A stretch of DNA of 28,571 nt from the NCBI GenBank assembly GCA_964351245.1, contig CAYGNF010000012.1, forward strand, positions 1 through 28,571, written 5' to 3'. This stretch comes from JANRKH01 sp964351245. GTDB taxonomy: Bacteria; Pseudomonadota; Alphaproteobacteria; Rickettsiales; Rickettsiaceae. Each line of letters opens with the position of its first letter. The first letter of the stretch is position 1. A program made the translations under genes and the position numbers. The notes under the pieces were generated by a model. That model saw nothing but the letters and a program-made list of their open reading frames with translations. It did not search any database and was not told the DNA's origin. Positions 1-8,806 of this stretch are shown piece after piece.

Positions 1-48
1 TCGCTGTTCTGATAAGGAGTGGAAGTTCAAATCTTCTTGGCCGCACCA
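1..48 (+). tRNA. 3' part of a tRNA, probably tRNA-Leu (5' end outside window)
   Basis: The T-arm is visible: stem GGAAG (21-25), loop TTCAAAT (26-32), stem CTTCT (33-37). The acceptor 3' strand TGGCCGC (38-44), discriminator A45 and an encoded CCA (46-48) follow. The bases before the T-arm do not form a normal anticodon stem with a 5-nt variable loop. They fit a long variable arm, which limits the identity to Leu, Ser or Tyr. The A discriminator favours Leu (or Tyr) over Ser. The anticodon lies outside the window, so the identity is inferred. Confidence 0.75.
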
Positions 49-98
49 TAATTAATTATTATGAAAAATCACAACCTCGTAATCAAAAAAGGAGGGTT

Positions 99-1478
99 AT
101 GCAGAAACATGAAGACCGTATATCGGAATTATCAGTTCAAAAATTAATATTCTCAGAATTCGAAAACATAAAAACGCTCATATCAGAGCAACGGCTAGAT
201 GAAGCTAAAAATACTATTTCTGAGCTACATATAGCAGATCTTGCTGATTTAATAGATAGTGTTTCGAGCGAGTATGCAATTACCATATTTTCCTTGATAG
301 AAAATGACTTTGACCCAGAGTTACTCGAGCTTTTGAGTTCAAGGTCTAATATAATTGCTGTCGAGTATTACGGAGTTCCCAAAATCTCTAAATTCGTCTC
401 TACTATGAATTCATCAGATGCGATTGCATTCATGGATGAAGTAGGCGATGAAATAAAAGATGAAATACTAGAGTTGCTACCAGAAGAAAATAGGCTGTAT
501 ATTCTAGAAGGGTACAACTATTCTGAGCATAGTGCAGGCAGGGTAATGTCTAAGAAATACCTAGTTTTTTATGAGCATTGGTCTGTGGGGCAGTCAATTG
601 ATTCCATTAGAGCAACTCAAGGATCGGATGAAGAGTTCCATGCAGTTGTAGTTGTAAATGCTAAAACTAAACCAGTAGGCACTATCTCTCTTAGCAAACT
701 GCTTCAAGAAAATCGGACAATGAAGTTGAGTCAGGTGATTAATCAAGACCTAAGAGTTGCTGATACAAGCACTTCATTGACAGATCTTGTGTATATATTT
801 AAGCATTATGCTTTAAGTATAGTCCCGGTAGTGAATAAATCGGGCAAATTAGTGGGCACTATATCAATAGATAATATAGTGTTCATCATGGATGAGCAAG
901 CAGAAGATGCGATCTTGCATTTTGGAGGAGTCAATGAAATAGATATATATGATAGTTTTTTATCCGCCGCTAAACAAAGATTTCCATGGCTGTTTTTAAA
1001 TCTGGGGGCAGCTTGCATCACATCTTTTGTAATTAACCATTTTACTCCTATCATTTCAAAGTTTGTAGCCTTAGCACCATTGATGCAAGTAGTAGCATCG
1101 ATGGGAGGAAACGCTACAACTCAAACCATGACCATAACCATAATTGCAATAACTAACAAAGATATATCTAAGATACATATCATGAAATTAATCGCAAAAG
1201 AATATCTGACCTGCGGACTTAATGGTATTGTGTTAGGCCTCTTGGGATCTATTTTAGTAATAGGATTATTTCAGGATTATAATCTTGCAAAAGTATTCTT
1301 TATTTCTATCGTCGCAATTTTTATGTTAGGAGGGATATTTGGTTCTGCAATCCCCATAGCTCTCGACAAGCTCAAGTTTGATCCGGCTCCTTCTTCTGGA
1401 GTAATAGTTGCTGCTATTATTGATAGTTTTGGATTTTTAATATTTCTAGGACTTGCGAGCCTTATAATGCAATCATAA
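99..1478 (+). CDS. mgtE: MgtE-family magnesium transporter
   Basis: 459 residues, the usual length of a bacterial MgtE Mg2+ channel/transporter of the inner membrane. The acidic helical N domain covers roughly residues 20-140 and a CBS pair roughly 145-270. The C-terminal five-helix pore domain starts near 295. The pore signature MGGNATTQT is present. Near the C-terminus two aspartates (about residues 428 and 442, in KFDPAP and IIDSFG) have the 14-residue spacing of pore residues D418 and D432 of Thermus MgtE. In that family the CBS/N domains sense cytoplasmic Mg2+ and close the pore. The ATG has a strong Shine-Dalgarno (AAAGGAGGG) just upstream. It stands alone behind a tRNA; no operon partner is seen. 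Confidence 0.93.
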   Translation: MQKHEDRISELSVQKLIFSEFENIKTLISEQRLDEAKNTISELHIADLADLIDSVSSEYAITIFSLIENDFDPELLELLSSRSNIIAVEYYGVPKISKFVSTMNSSDAIAFMDEVGDEIKDEILELLPEENRLYILEGYNYSEHSAGRVMSKKYLVFYEHWSVGQSIDSIRATQGSDEEFHAVVVVNAKTKPVGTISLSKLLQENRTMKLSQVINQDLRVADTSTSLTDLVYIFKHYALSIVPVVNKSGKLVGTISIDNIVFIMDEQAEDAILHFGGVNEIDIYDSFLSAAKQRFPWLFLNLGAACITSFVINHFTPIISKFVALAPLMQVVASMGGNATTQTMTITIIAITNKDISKIHIMKLIAKEYLTCGLNGIVLGLLGSILVIGLFQDYNLAKVFFISIVAIFMLGGIFGSAIPIALDKLKFDPAPSSGVIVAAIIDSFGFLIFLGLASLIMQS

Positions 1479-1657
1479 TACTAATCGACATTTTTTTAAA
1501 TGATCTAATCAATTGGGCAGGACTCGTGTGTACGAAGGTATTTAATATAGGATTAAGCAAGACCCCTGTTTAAAATTTATTTGTCTAATTTTCTAGCGAC
1601 AGGTATTGGATACAGATTTTGTACTCCTTACCGCTGCTTCAAAATGCAAATAAACAA

Positions 1658-2128
1658 TCAGAACCCATAATGGGATGAGGCTGCTAACTCCGCATCGACA
1701 CCAAGTAAAAACTCCGCTATATCGCTATACCCTTTGCTAGTTGCTATATCTAATGGAGTTTCATCTTGTACTGATTTTAAATGAGTATCTACATCTAATA
1801 CCTGTACAAGATATTTTACTAAATGTAGATTATTGGCATCACACGCCTGATGAATTGCAGTTTTATTATCATATAATTGTAGATTAATATTAACATCAAG
1901 CTTTACAAGCTTTCTTATAATATCAATCTGAAATTGTACATATTTCATATCAAATAGGTCTTCGTACTTTTGTACTATCGACCTTGATTCACACGAATAA
2001 ATCTCTAAAAATACTTCGGCGGGATATCGGGCGCAAGTAGCAATAAGTAACTCGTCTAGCAAAAGGGGATTAAAGTTGGTTAGCTCTGCGATATACTTAT
2101 CTACTGCAATAGAAGTTGGTGTAAGCAT
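1658..2128 (-). CDS. small ankyrin-repeat protein
   Basis: 156 residues from the preferred ATG at 2128. An upstream TTG at 2167 would add 13 residues and overlap yraN, but the 2128 ATG has a clear SD (AGGAG, 5 nt upstream). The C-terminal half contains two ankyrin repeats: one around DNKTAIHQACDANNLHLVKYLV and a second around DETPLDIATSKGYSDIAEFLL. The N-terminal half has no recognised domain, and no signal peptide or membrane helix is visible. It lies 26 bp after yraN and is probably cotranscribed with nuoF-yraN. Ankyrin proteins are common in host-associated Rickettsiales, some of them secreted; secretion here is not shown. Confidence 0.8.
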   Translation of the reverse strand: MLTPTSIAVDKYIAELTNFNPLLLDELLIATCARYPAEVFLEIYSCESRSIVQKYEDLFDMKYVQFQIDIIRKLVKLDVNINLQLYDNKTAIHQACDANNLHLVKYLVQVLDVDTHLKSVQDETPLDIATSKGYSDIAEFLLGVDAELAASSHYGF

Positions 2129-2154
2129 TTTGTCTCCTGGTAAATTTTCTGAAA

Positions 2155-2499
2155 CTATATACTCCAATTTTTATAAATTACAACATTAAATAGCGATTTA
2201 ACTAGAGCAATATCCATGCGGACAGTTTTAAAATTGAATCTAGGATTTTGAGCTAAAAAATCTTCTGCTGATCTGATTAATCTTGCTTGCTGACGTTTGG
2301 AAACGAGCTCAGATGAAGCAAAATTTGAACTCCTACACTTGACTTCACAAAAAACAATCTCAGATCCACTCTTGAAAATTAAATCTATTTCTCCAATTCT
2401 AGATTTGTGTCTGTGTTTAATTGGTAAATAGCCATGCATTATATATCGCAACATCACAATATATTCTGCGCATATGCCTTTGAAATGATAATAATTCAA
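2155..2499 (-). CDS. yraN: YraN/UPF0102 family nuclease-like protein
   Basis: 114 residues, normal for UPF0102/YraN. The family pattern is clear: an N-terminal KGxxAE stretch, then GEIDLI (G36-E37-I38-D39) and CEVKCR (E52-V53-K54). The E/D and ExK residues match the metal-binding core of a restriction-endonuclease-like (PD-(D/E)XK) fold. The cellular role of YraN is not established. The start is a TTG whose last bases overlap the nuoF stop (TTGA), so translational coupling to nuoF is likely. This start is supported because the family N-terminal motif begins only seven residues in, before the next internal ATG. Confidence 0.88.
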   Translation of the reverse strand: MNYYHFKGICAEYIVMLRYIMHGYLPIKHRHKSRIGEIDLIFKSGSEIVFCEVKCRSSNFASSELVSKRQQARLIRSAEDFLAQNPRFNFKTVRMDIALVKSLFNVVIYKNWSI

Positions 2500-3752
2500 T
2501 TTTGAAGATACTCCTCTATTTCCCCTCTAAAATGCTTGAATAAACCTTGTATAGGCCAGGCGGCTGCATCTCCAAGTGCGCAAATAGTGTGCCCTTCTAC
2601 TTGCTTGGTTACATTTAAAAGATCATCTATCTCCACTTTTCTAGCCTCTCTTTTTGCGATACGCATCATTGTTCTCCACATCCACCCAGTACCCTCTCTG
2701 CAAGGAGTGCATTGACCGCACGATTCATGCATATAAAATTTACTCAATCTTGCTATTGCATAAACTAAATCAGTGGTTTTGTCCATTACAATTATGCCAC
2801 CAGTGCCAAGACTCGATCCCGCTTCTTTCAGTCCATCAAAATCCATCACCACCGTTTCCGCAATTTCTTTTGTGATCATGGGTACAGAGGATCCACCAGG
2901 TATAACGGCTTTTAAATTATCCCATCCACCGCGCACCCCTCCTGCATAATTCTCGATTAATTCCCTAAGGCTGATACCCATTACCTCTTCTACGTTGCAT
3001 GGGTTGTTTACATGACCAGATATACAAAATATTTTGGTGCCAGTATTATTTGGCCTACCTAGTGACGCAAACCACTTAGCTCCTCTTCTTAGAATAGTTG
3101 GAATCACTGCTATGGACTCAACGTTATTGATAGTAGTAGGGCATCCATATAAACCTACCATTGCTGGAAATGGAGGCTTAAGCCTAGGTTGTCCCTTTTT
3201 GCCTTCAAGGCTCTCAAGCAGGGCTGTTTCCTCGCCGCAAATATATGCTCCCCCTCCTCTATGTAGATATATATCAATATCACGACCGGAGTTACATGCA
3301 TTTTTACCAATTAAGCCAGCCTCGTAAGCCTCTTCTATCGCAATTGCAATAGAAGAGGCTTCGTTATAAAACTCTCCTCTGATATATATATAACAAGTAT
3401 TTGCGCCAATAGCAGTGCATGCAATAAGACATCCTTCTATTAGTTTATGAGGTTCATGCCTCAATATATCCCTGTCTTTGCAAGTACCAGGCTCAGATTC
3501 ATCTGCATTCACTACAAGGTAGGATGGCTTCTCAGAATCTTTTGGCATAAAAGACCACTTCATTCCAGTAGAAAATCCTGCGCCTCCTCTTCCCCTGAGT
3601 CCAGATTCTTTAATTTCGCTTATTATCCAATCTCTATCTTTTGCAATAATATTGCTTGTATCAACCCAGTCTCCTCTCTTTCTATGAGCTTCCAAACTAG
3701 ATGCACACTCCCCATACAAATTTGTAAAAATTTTATCTTTTGATTGAATCAT
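2496..3752 (-). CDS. nuoF: NADH-quinone oxidoreductase subunit F (complex I)
   Basis: 418 residues. NuoF is the peripheral-arm subunit that binds NADH and FMN and passes electrons to Fe-S cluster N3. Visible features are the glycine-rich nucleotide-binding stretch GLRGRGGAGF (51-60), the FMN-binding segment VVNADESEPGT, ICGEETALLESLEG, and the C-terminal 4Fe-4S site CGQCTPC followed by a distant Cys in HTICALGD. A GTG at 3776 would add eight residues. The ATG at 3752 is preferred because a GAGG SD lies 8 nt upstream and the N-terminus MIQSKDKIFTNLYG then lines up with rickettsial NuoF. It heads the nuoF-yraN-ankyrin unit. No other nuo genes lie in the window. Confidence 0.96.
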   Translation of the reverse strand: MIQSKDKIFTNLYGECASSLEAHRKRGDWVDTSNIIAKDRDWIISEIKESGLRGRGGAGFSTGMKWSFMPKDSEKPSYLVVNADESEPGTCKDRDILRHEPHKLIEGCLIACTAIGANTCYIYIRGEFYNEASSIAIAIEEAYEAGLIGKNACNSGRDIDIYLHRGGGAYICGEETALLESLEGKKGQPRLKPPFPAMVGLYGCPTTINNVESIAVIPTILRRGAKWFASLGRPNNTGTKIFCISGHVNNPCNVEEVMGISLRELIENYAGGVRGGWDNLKAVIPGGSSVPMITKEIAETVVMDFDGLKEAGSSLGTGGIIVMDKTTDLVYAIARLSKFYMHESCGQCTPCREGTGWMWRTMMRIAKREARKVEIDDLLNVTKQVEGHTICALGDAAAWPIQGLFKHFRGEIEEYLQN

Positions 3753-3878
3753 GAGTTGTGCCTCTAAGTGGTCCACTTGATATAATGAATTCTGCTATAA
3801 ATAAAACTATATCAAATTTTTTCGCTATAAAAAAGTTGAAACATAATATAGAGCTATAAATAACTACAACGCCTATAT

Positions 3879-3928
3879 TTATTGTATTTTTTTTACTATC
3901 TCAACAAATACTTATTGTATTTTTTTAC
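3879..3928. repeat. short direct repeat (TTATTGTA + T-run) upstream of ftsA
   Basis: TTATTGTATTTTTTTTAC at 3879-3896 recurs, with one T fewer, at 3912-3928, a 33-bp offset. It sits in the 225-bp intergenic stretch between the divergent nuoF and ftsA genes. It could be a duplicated promoter element or simply AT-rich slippage sequence. Confidence 0.5.
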
Positions 3929-3941
3929 ATAAAATTATACT
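3915..3941 (+). promoter_or_regulatory. candidate promoter for ftsA
   Basis: A TTGTAT hexamer (3915-3920) and TATACT (3936-3941), with a short 15-bp spacer, lie 37 bp before the ftsA start. The -35 box is within the second copy of the T-rich repeat. In DNA this AT-rich such matches occur by chance, so support is weak. Confidence 0.3.
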
Positions 3942-3977
3942 AATGATGGAATCAGAATTTGTGCAAATTAATATCAA

Positions 3978-5213
3978 GTGAAAGCAAGTAATACAAATTA
4001 TACTGCAATAGATATAGGCAGCTCAAAAATCAGCATTCTGGCTGCTGATTTACAGGGTGATGGACGTGCGAGAATAGGGTATCAAGGACTATTTAGATCA
4101 TCGGGTATAAAGGCTGGTATCATGAGGGATTATGACCAAGCAGAGCATAGTATAGTTAGTGCTATATATAATCTAGAAAATGATACTCAGCAAAATATCA
4201 CTGAGATCTCACTCTCTTTATCCGGGGTGGGGGTTAAATCAATGTATATATATAAGAAAATTAAGCTGGCAGAGGGTAGAGTGTCGCACGCAGATGTCAC
4301 GCTCCTCAATAGTAAAGCAGTGGAAACTTTTAATGATACTACTCATACTGTTCTGCACTATTTTCCTATCGAATACACACTAGATCAAAATCATTCAATA
4401 AATAGCCCAGTAGGAATGTTTGGTAACGTACTTGGTTGCAAAATGCATGTTGTGACATCTGACTCGGCTCAAGTTGCTAATATTTTGAACTGCTTCAGTA
4501 AATGTCATATCAATGTTAAGGATATTTTAGTTGGGGCATATGCTTCGGGACTTGCAACTCTGACAGAAGATGAAAAAATGCTGGGTTCTATTGTGATTGA
4601 TTTTGGAGGTGATACTACCAGCTTTGCAATTTTTTCTAATGGGAATTTACTATTTACAAAATTTATACCACTCGGGGGCAATCATATTACCTCAGATATT
4701 GCAAAGATTCTCTCAATCAGTATGAAAAATGCCGAAAAACTTAAGGTCCTCTATGGATCTGCCTTAAAATCTAATATTGACTCTGATACATTAATTAATG
4801 TAAATGAACTCGTAGGAGTTAGTTTCTCAGATGATGAGATTAGAATTTCTTCTAATGATCTTAGTGCAATCATCTCAGCCAGAGTTGAGGAAATTGTTGA
4901 AATGATCAAAGTAGAATATGATAGTACTTTTCTAGATTATCTAGTAGGCAGAAGGATCGTGCTGACCGGAGGAGGCGCTCTATTAAGAGGAGTAAAAGAA
5001 ATAGTCGCAAGTAGTTTTAATAAACAAGTTAGAGTAGGTCAGCCCCTAAACATACCAGGGTTTGAAAGTGATCACAGTAGTCAAAGTTTTTGCGCATGTC
5101 TTGGTATTATTAAATACGGTATGAGTAAAATCAAAATACAATCTAGTTTTGTAAAAACCTCACAAACCATTATCAACAGACTTTCTTCTTGGCTCAAAGA
5201 GCCGATAGGATAA
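3978..5213 (+). CDS. ftsA: cell division protein FtsA
   Basis: 411 residues, actin/Hsp70-fold ATPase that tethers FtsZ to the inner membrane and recruits the divisome. The phosphate-1 motif AIDIGSSKIS lies near the N-terminus. VIDFGGDTTSFAIF (phosphate 2) lies near residue 208 and the adenosine motif LTGGGALLRG near 330. The C-terminal end IINRLSSWLKEPIG looks like the amphipathic membrane-targeting helix of FtsA. The start is GTG with only a weak SD. In many alphaproteobacteria ftsA follows ddl-ftsQ and precedes ftsZ; here it stands alone, with converging lpxL downstream. Confidence 0.93.
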   Translation: MKASNTNYTAIDIGSSKISILAADLQGDGRARIGYQGLFRSSGIKAGIMRDYDQAEHSIVSAIYNLENDTQQNITEISLSLSGVGVKSMYIYKKIKLAEGRVSHADVTLLNSKAVETFNDTTHTVLHYFPIEYTLDQNHSINSPVGMFGNVLGCKMHVVTSDSAQVANILNCFSKCHINVKDILVGAYASGLATLTEDEKMLGSIVIDFGGDTTSFAIFSNGNLLFTKFIPLGGNHITSDIAKILSISMKNAEKLKVLYGSALKSNIDSDTLINVNELVGVSFSDDEIRISSNDLSAIISARVEEIVEMIKVEYDSTFLDYLVGRRIVLTGGGALLRGVKEIVASSFNKQVRVGQPLNIPGFESDHSSQSFCACLGIIKYGMSKIKIQSSFVKTSQTIINRLSSWLKEPIG

Positions 5214-5264
5214 TTACTAATTTATATATTCTTCATCTCAGATTAATACGCAAAGTAGTTTTGG

Positions 5265-6161
5265 CTATTTCATTTCGTGAGGTTTGCCCCATCGTTGATG
5301 CTGCCATAGCCATTGCTCAGGAGCTTGAGTAATCCAATCAGACAAAATGTGATTAATTTTTACTGTAGTATTGTATATATCTTGATCTTTGGAGGGTGTT
5401 TGTTCTATTTCCAGTGGTTCGTTAAATGTAATTCTAAAGTAAGCGCCATCTAATCTTTCAATTCGTAGAGGTAATATATCATAACCGTATTGCCGCGCTA
5501 TACTCGCTATTCCAGTTGAGGTATTTGCGGGTTTATCTAATAGAGGTATTCTGATACCCTCATTCATTTTTTGATCTACTAACATCATCAAATTTTTTTT
5601 ACTCTTAATGACTTTGATAATCTCCCTACTACCATCTATACCTTTTTTGATAAGAGTGGAGTTTAGCATAGAACGTTTCTTATGCACATAGGTATCTATA
5701 AAACGATTATTGATTTTTCTGTATACTATACCAGACTCACCCGTTATTGATAGAAGTGCGTAAAGTATATAATCCCAGTTTGCAAAATGCCCAGAAAAAA
5801 TAATATATTTTTTGCCTTCTGCAGCTAGTCTTTTAGGAATTGCATCACCTACTATCTCTACTCTACCTAAAGATTTTAAGTATAATTCGTCTATAAATGC
5901 AAACTCTCCGATATATCTTCCAAAATTATCCCATATTTTTGCCTCTAACATCAGAAGTTTTTTTTGGTCTATCTCTTTGTATATAAATTTGAGATTATTG
6001 CGTACCACCCACCCCTTTTGAGTGTATGGACCTATGATCCTTCCCGAAAATCCACACAACCTACTTGCTCTATCAATACCTACGCATCTCATGATATAAA
6101 TAAATACAAGGAATAATCTGTATATCATCATTTCAGACAATAATTTAAAATATTTTCTCAT
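5265..6161 (-). CDS. lpxL: Lipid A biosynthesis acyltransferase (LpxL/HtrB family)
   Basis: 298 residues. LpxL-family enzymes add a secondary acyl chain to lipid A at the cytoplasmic face of the inner membrane. An N-terminal hydrophobic segment (about residues 13-28) is followed by the acyltransferase HX4D motif HFANWD (H125, D130). The family stretch MLVDQKMNEGI follows, and a conserved-type ending with PEQWLWQHQRWG. The start overlaps the end of lpxK by 17 bp, so the two lipid A genes are probably coupled. LpxL versus LpxM/P specificity cannot be told from the sequence alone. Confidence 0.9.
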   Translation of the reverse strand: MRKYFKLLSEMMIYRLFLVFIYIMRCVGIDRASRLCGFSGRIIGPYTQKGWVVRNNLKFIYKEIDQKKLLMLEAKIWDNFGRYIGEFAFIDELYLKSLGRVEIVGDAIPKRLAAEGKKYIIFSGHFANWDYILYALLSITGESGIVYRKINNRFIDTYVHKKRSMLNSTLIKKGIDGSREIIKVIKSKKNLMMLVDQKMNEGIRIPLLDKPANTSTGIASIARQYGYDILPLRIERLDGAYFRITFNEPLEIEQTPSKDQDIYNTTVKINHILSDWITQAPEQWLWQHQRWGKPHEMK

Positions 6162-7134
6162 TAATCTTATGTGCTATTGTTTGAATGTATGACTTTATTA
6201 TATTTGTGTTGCAAATCACTAGCGGTATACAGAAGCTACTTGCATGCAGCTTAGACGCATCTTTGGCTGTAGTGACTACAGCATCTGCTTTAAAATCAAG
6301 AGCGCGAGAATTTATTTTTGTAATATCTTTTTTTGTATATGTGTGGTGATCAGGAAATGAGATTTCTTGTGCAGCATCGAATCTACTCCTCAAGCTTGCA
6401 AAAAACCTTCCAGGATTTCCTATTCCACAAAACATCAAGATTCTAGAATCAGGACTCAGATCTATATTGATCTCAGATTTTATCGTAATAAATTTTTCTA
6501 ACCCCTGAAACATATGGATGATGTGATCGCATGGATTAATGCTTGCAATAATATCAGCTCCTTGTATTGCAACATCTGAATTTTCTCGCATAGGTCCAGC
6601 TGGAATCTTGAGGCCGTTCCCAAAACCCCTTTCTCCATCTACCATCATAATCTTAAAATCTTTATAAAAAGAAGGGTTTTGTAATCCATCATCTATCAAT
6701 ACTAGATCTGGATTAATTTTTTTAATTAAATGAATAGTATGCGCTGGATTTGTCGCTTTGATAATTGTGTGATTCTGAAATCTAGCTAGATTAGTAGAAA
6801 GCTCTATTGCTTCATCCCCTACATCTTCTGGTGTATCGTTATTATAGTCAACAATGACAGGGTAGGGTATTCTTCCTCTATATCCCTTGGTAAGGATAAC
6901 TATTTTCTTTCCTTGCTCTAAATAATGAAGCGCTAGTCCTTTTATTACCTGAGTCTTGCCCGTGCCTCCAACACTTGCATTACCAACGCATATAACAGGA
7001 AAACCTATATTTTGTGTACGTACCACAATTTTCCTAATAGCAGCGCAGATAGATAATATCAAAGCAATTGGGTATAGAATATATGAAAATAATCCTCTCT
7101 CATTCCAAAAATTTGGATATTGATGAAAATTCAT
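6145..7134 (-). CDS. lpxK: Tetraacyldisaccharide 4'-kinase
   Basis: 329 residues, membrane-associated P-loop kinase that phosphorylates the 4' position of the lipid A precursor. A hydrophobic N-terminal helix (about 15-32) precedes the Walker A GNASVGGTGKT (51-61). TKGYRG (82-87), GDEAIEL, and the DDGLQ motif (D148-D149) follow; the usual DDGLQH His is Asn here. Lies 14 bp after the phosphatase-like gene and overlaps lpxL by 17 bp. The presence of lpxK and lpxL implies the organism makes lipid A. Confidence 0.95.
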   Translation of the reverse strand: MNFHQYPNFWNERGLFSYILYPIALILSICAAIRKIVVRTQNIGFPVICVGNASVGGTGKTQVIKGLALHYLEQGKKIVILTKGYRGRIPYPVIVDYNNDTPEDVGDEAIELSTNLARFQNHTIIKATNPAHTIHLIKKINPDLVLIDDGLQNPSFYKDFKIMMVDGERGFGNGLKIPAGPMRENSDVAIQGADIIASINPCDHIIHMFQGLEKFITIKSEINIDLSPDSRILMFCGIGNPGRFFASLRSRFDAAQEISFPDHHTYTKKDITKINSRALDFKADAVVTTAKDASKLHASSFCIPLVICNTNIIKSYIQTIAHKINEKIF

Positions 7135-7148
7135 ATCATTAATTACTA

Positions 7149-7886
7149 TTATTGCTTGTAATACGAACTCAATAATGGTGAAACTCCGATCTTATCTCCC
7201 TTTTTATTAAGAGTACAAAATGCACCAGATTCTACCCCGAAACAATCAAGCGCTAAATTAAGGAAGAAATGATTAGACGGTATCAGTATCCCATCTATTT
7301 TTCCAAGGGCAAATAAACTTAAATCATACAAATATGAACCAAACTCTCGAGAGTTTGTGAACCTATTATCAAATAATGCCAGTGGATAATTAACTACGGC
7401 TTTTGATATATCTTTGTTTCCAGTAACCCTTAGTCTTGCGCTTCTGACGCTTTCAAGACTCTGGTCATATTTTTCTGCCCATGCCCCTTGTCCTAGCTCG
7501 GCGTAAATACCAAAACCCATTGCTGGAAGAGAAATGCATGATGCTATTGGATAAAGCCTACCCTCAGATATTCTTACATAGAGAACTAATGTGCCAAAAC
7601 AAGGTATTGATTTTTTAAAATTATTCATTCCTTCTATTGGTAGCACAAAGGTCCAAAAACCTTCCTCAGTTGGAATAGGATCGCCTGCAAAGATAATAGA
7701 TTTCGCTTGAGGCAACAACATCTCTCTAGTCATCAAATCTTTGGTACGTTGTTGGGACATAGATGCGAATTTATCTATAGCATTACCGTTACCCAATTGC
7801 ATATTTTCGAGTTCTCTAAAGTCTCGAATTAAATTTCTAGTGGCTTTCCATAGCGCAGGCTGCGCAATATTATAAAATGCTCCCAT
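7149..7886 (-). CDS. Inositol monophosphatase-family protein, probably catalytically degenerate
   Basis: 245 residues with the overall layout of IMPase/SuhB proteins: an N-terminal helical pair, a WTFVLPIEGMNNF stretch (78-90), and a C-terminal REFGSYLYDLSLFALGKIDG segment matching the usual GS-x-LDLA-x-VA-x-GR-x-DG. The metal-binding residues are mostly lost. The usual WIVDPLDGT becomes FVLPIEGM, so the first Asp is Leu82 and the second is Glu85. The expected GEE is FAGD, and the expected WDxAAG near the C-terminus reads FFLNLALDC. It starts within the efp stop codon (TAATG), so it is translationally linked to efp. It may be a non-catalytic SuhB-like protein; some SuhB proteins act with the transcription machinery rather than as phosphatases. 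That role is not shown here. Confidence 0.8.
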   Translation of the reverse strand: MGAFYNIAQPALWKATRNLIRDFRELENMQLGNGNAIDKFASMSQQRTKDLMTREMLLPQAKSIIFAGDPIPTEEGFWTFVLPIEGMNNFKKSIPCFGTLVLYVRISEGRLYPIASCISLPAMGFGIYAELGQGAWAEKYDQSLESVRSARLRVTGNKDISKAVVNYPLALFDNRFTNSREFGSYLYDLSLFALGKIDGILIPSNHFFLNLALDCFGVESGAFCTLNKKGDKIGVSPLLSSYYKQ

Positions 7887-8452
7887 TATTTCGCCCTTTC
7901 AACAAATGATATATCTTCTGTTTTGACTACAATTTTCTGGCCGGTGTCGATATAAGGAGGCACCATCACCCTAACATTATTTGCAATAATAGCTGGTTTG
8001 TAGGTAGAAGTAGCAGTAGCCCCCTTAATCACAGGTTCTGTTTCTATGATTTCGGCTATTATAGTATTTGGCAATTTAACATTTAATGGATTTTCCTCAT
8101 GAAACTCAATCTCAACTTCCATATTACTACTTAGAAGCAAAAGTCTATCGCCTAATATATCTGATTTTAATGATATTTGCTCATAAGATTTATTGTCCAT
8201 AAAAACCAAAAAATCCCCTTCATCGTATAAATATTGATAGCTTTTTTGTTCTAATGACGCTCTCTCTACATAGTCACCAGAGCTGAATCTATGATTTATC
8301 TTGGTATTTGTCTTTAAATTCTTCATTTCAACTTGCACATACGCGCCTCCTTTGCCGGGCTTGGTATGTTCAGGATTTTTGGTGACTACCCACAATCCAT
8401 TTTCATATATTAGTATATTGCCTAATCTGATAGAATTAGCCACCATTTTCAT
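7886..8452 (-). CDS. efp: Translation elongation factor P
   Basis: 188 residues, the standard EF-P length with three beta-barrel domains. EF-P binds ribosomes stalled at polyproline and helps peptide-bond formation. The N-terminal domain has the conserved loop KPGKGGAYVQ, with the usually modified lysine at K34 and P32 two residues before. The C-terminal signature DTGQKIVVKTEDISFVERAK is normal. The ATG at 8452 has an AAGGAG SD 7 nt upstream. First gene of the unit efp-IMPase-like-lpxK-lpxL. Confidence 0.97.
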   Translation of the reverse strand: MKMVANSIRLGNILIYENGLWVVTKNPEHTKPGKGGAYVQVEMKNLKTNTKINHRFSSGDYVERASLEQKSYQYLYDEGDFLVFMDNKSYEQISLKSDILGDRLLLLSSNMEVEIEFHEENPLNVKLPNTIIAEIIETEPVIKGATATSTYKPAIIANNVRVMVPPYIDTGQKIVVKTEDISFVERAK

Positions 8453-8806
8453 CTCACATCTCCTTAAAAAATTTACAATGCATAAAGTGCAAATAATAAT
8501 AATTGAGTAGACCTATATTTTGTATACATTATTATACCCTATTACTTGCTGATTATAGAGTCAAAAGCAATTAATCGAAATCCTCCCAATCTTTATTGAT
8601 TGCTATAAAGAAATACTATAGAATTTCATCGCCATATGACTGTGATAAGTGCATTATCATACTGCACAAAACTTCAAAAAGCAAATTATTTGAAAAAAAT
8701 AACAGAAGGGTAAATACTCTATAAACTATGTTGATAGTTTAATAAACCGACTAGCCCTGCGCTTAAACAAGAGTCAGTAATACGCTATGATTTTGGTATG
8801 AATCAA
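8453..8806. other. intergenic region upstream of efp, no gene seen
   Basis: 354 bp of AT-rich sequence between efp and the downstream end of the lptG-type gene. It holds the efp SD (8460-8465). On the minus strand there is a TATAAT about 85 bp before the efp start and a TTGACT 22 bp further upstream, too far apart for a canonical promoter. A small perfect hairpin TAAACTAT/ATAGTTTA with a GTTG loop lies at 8722-8741. No RNA gene or credible ORF was recognised. Confidence 0.5.

Noticed and set aside
8507..8580. Canonical promoter for efp from TTGACT and TATAAT on the minus strand
   Set aside because: The spacer is 22 bp, too long for a normal sigma-70-type promoter.
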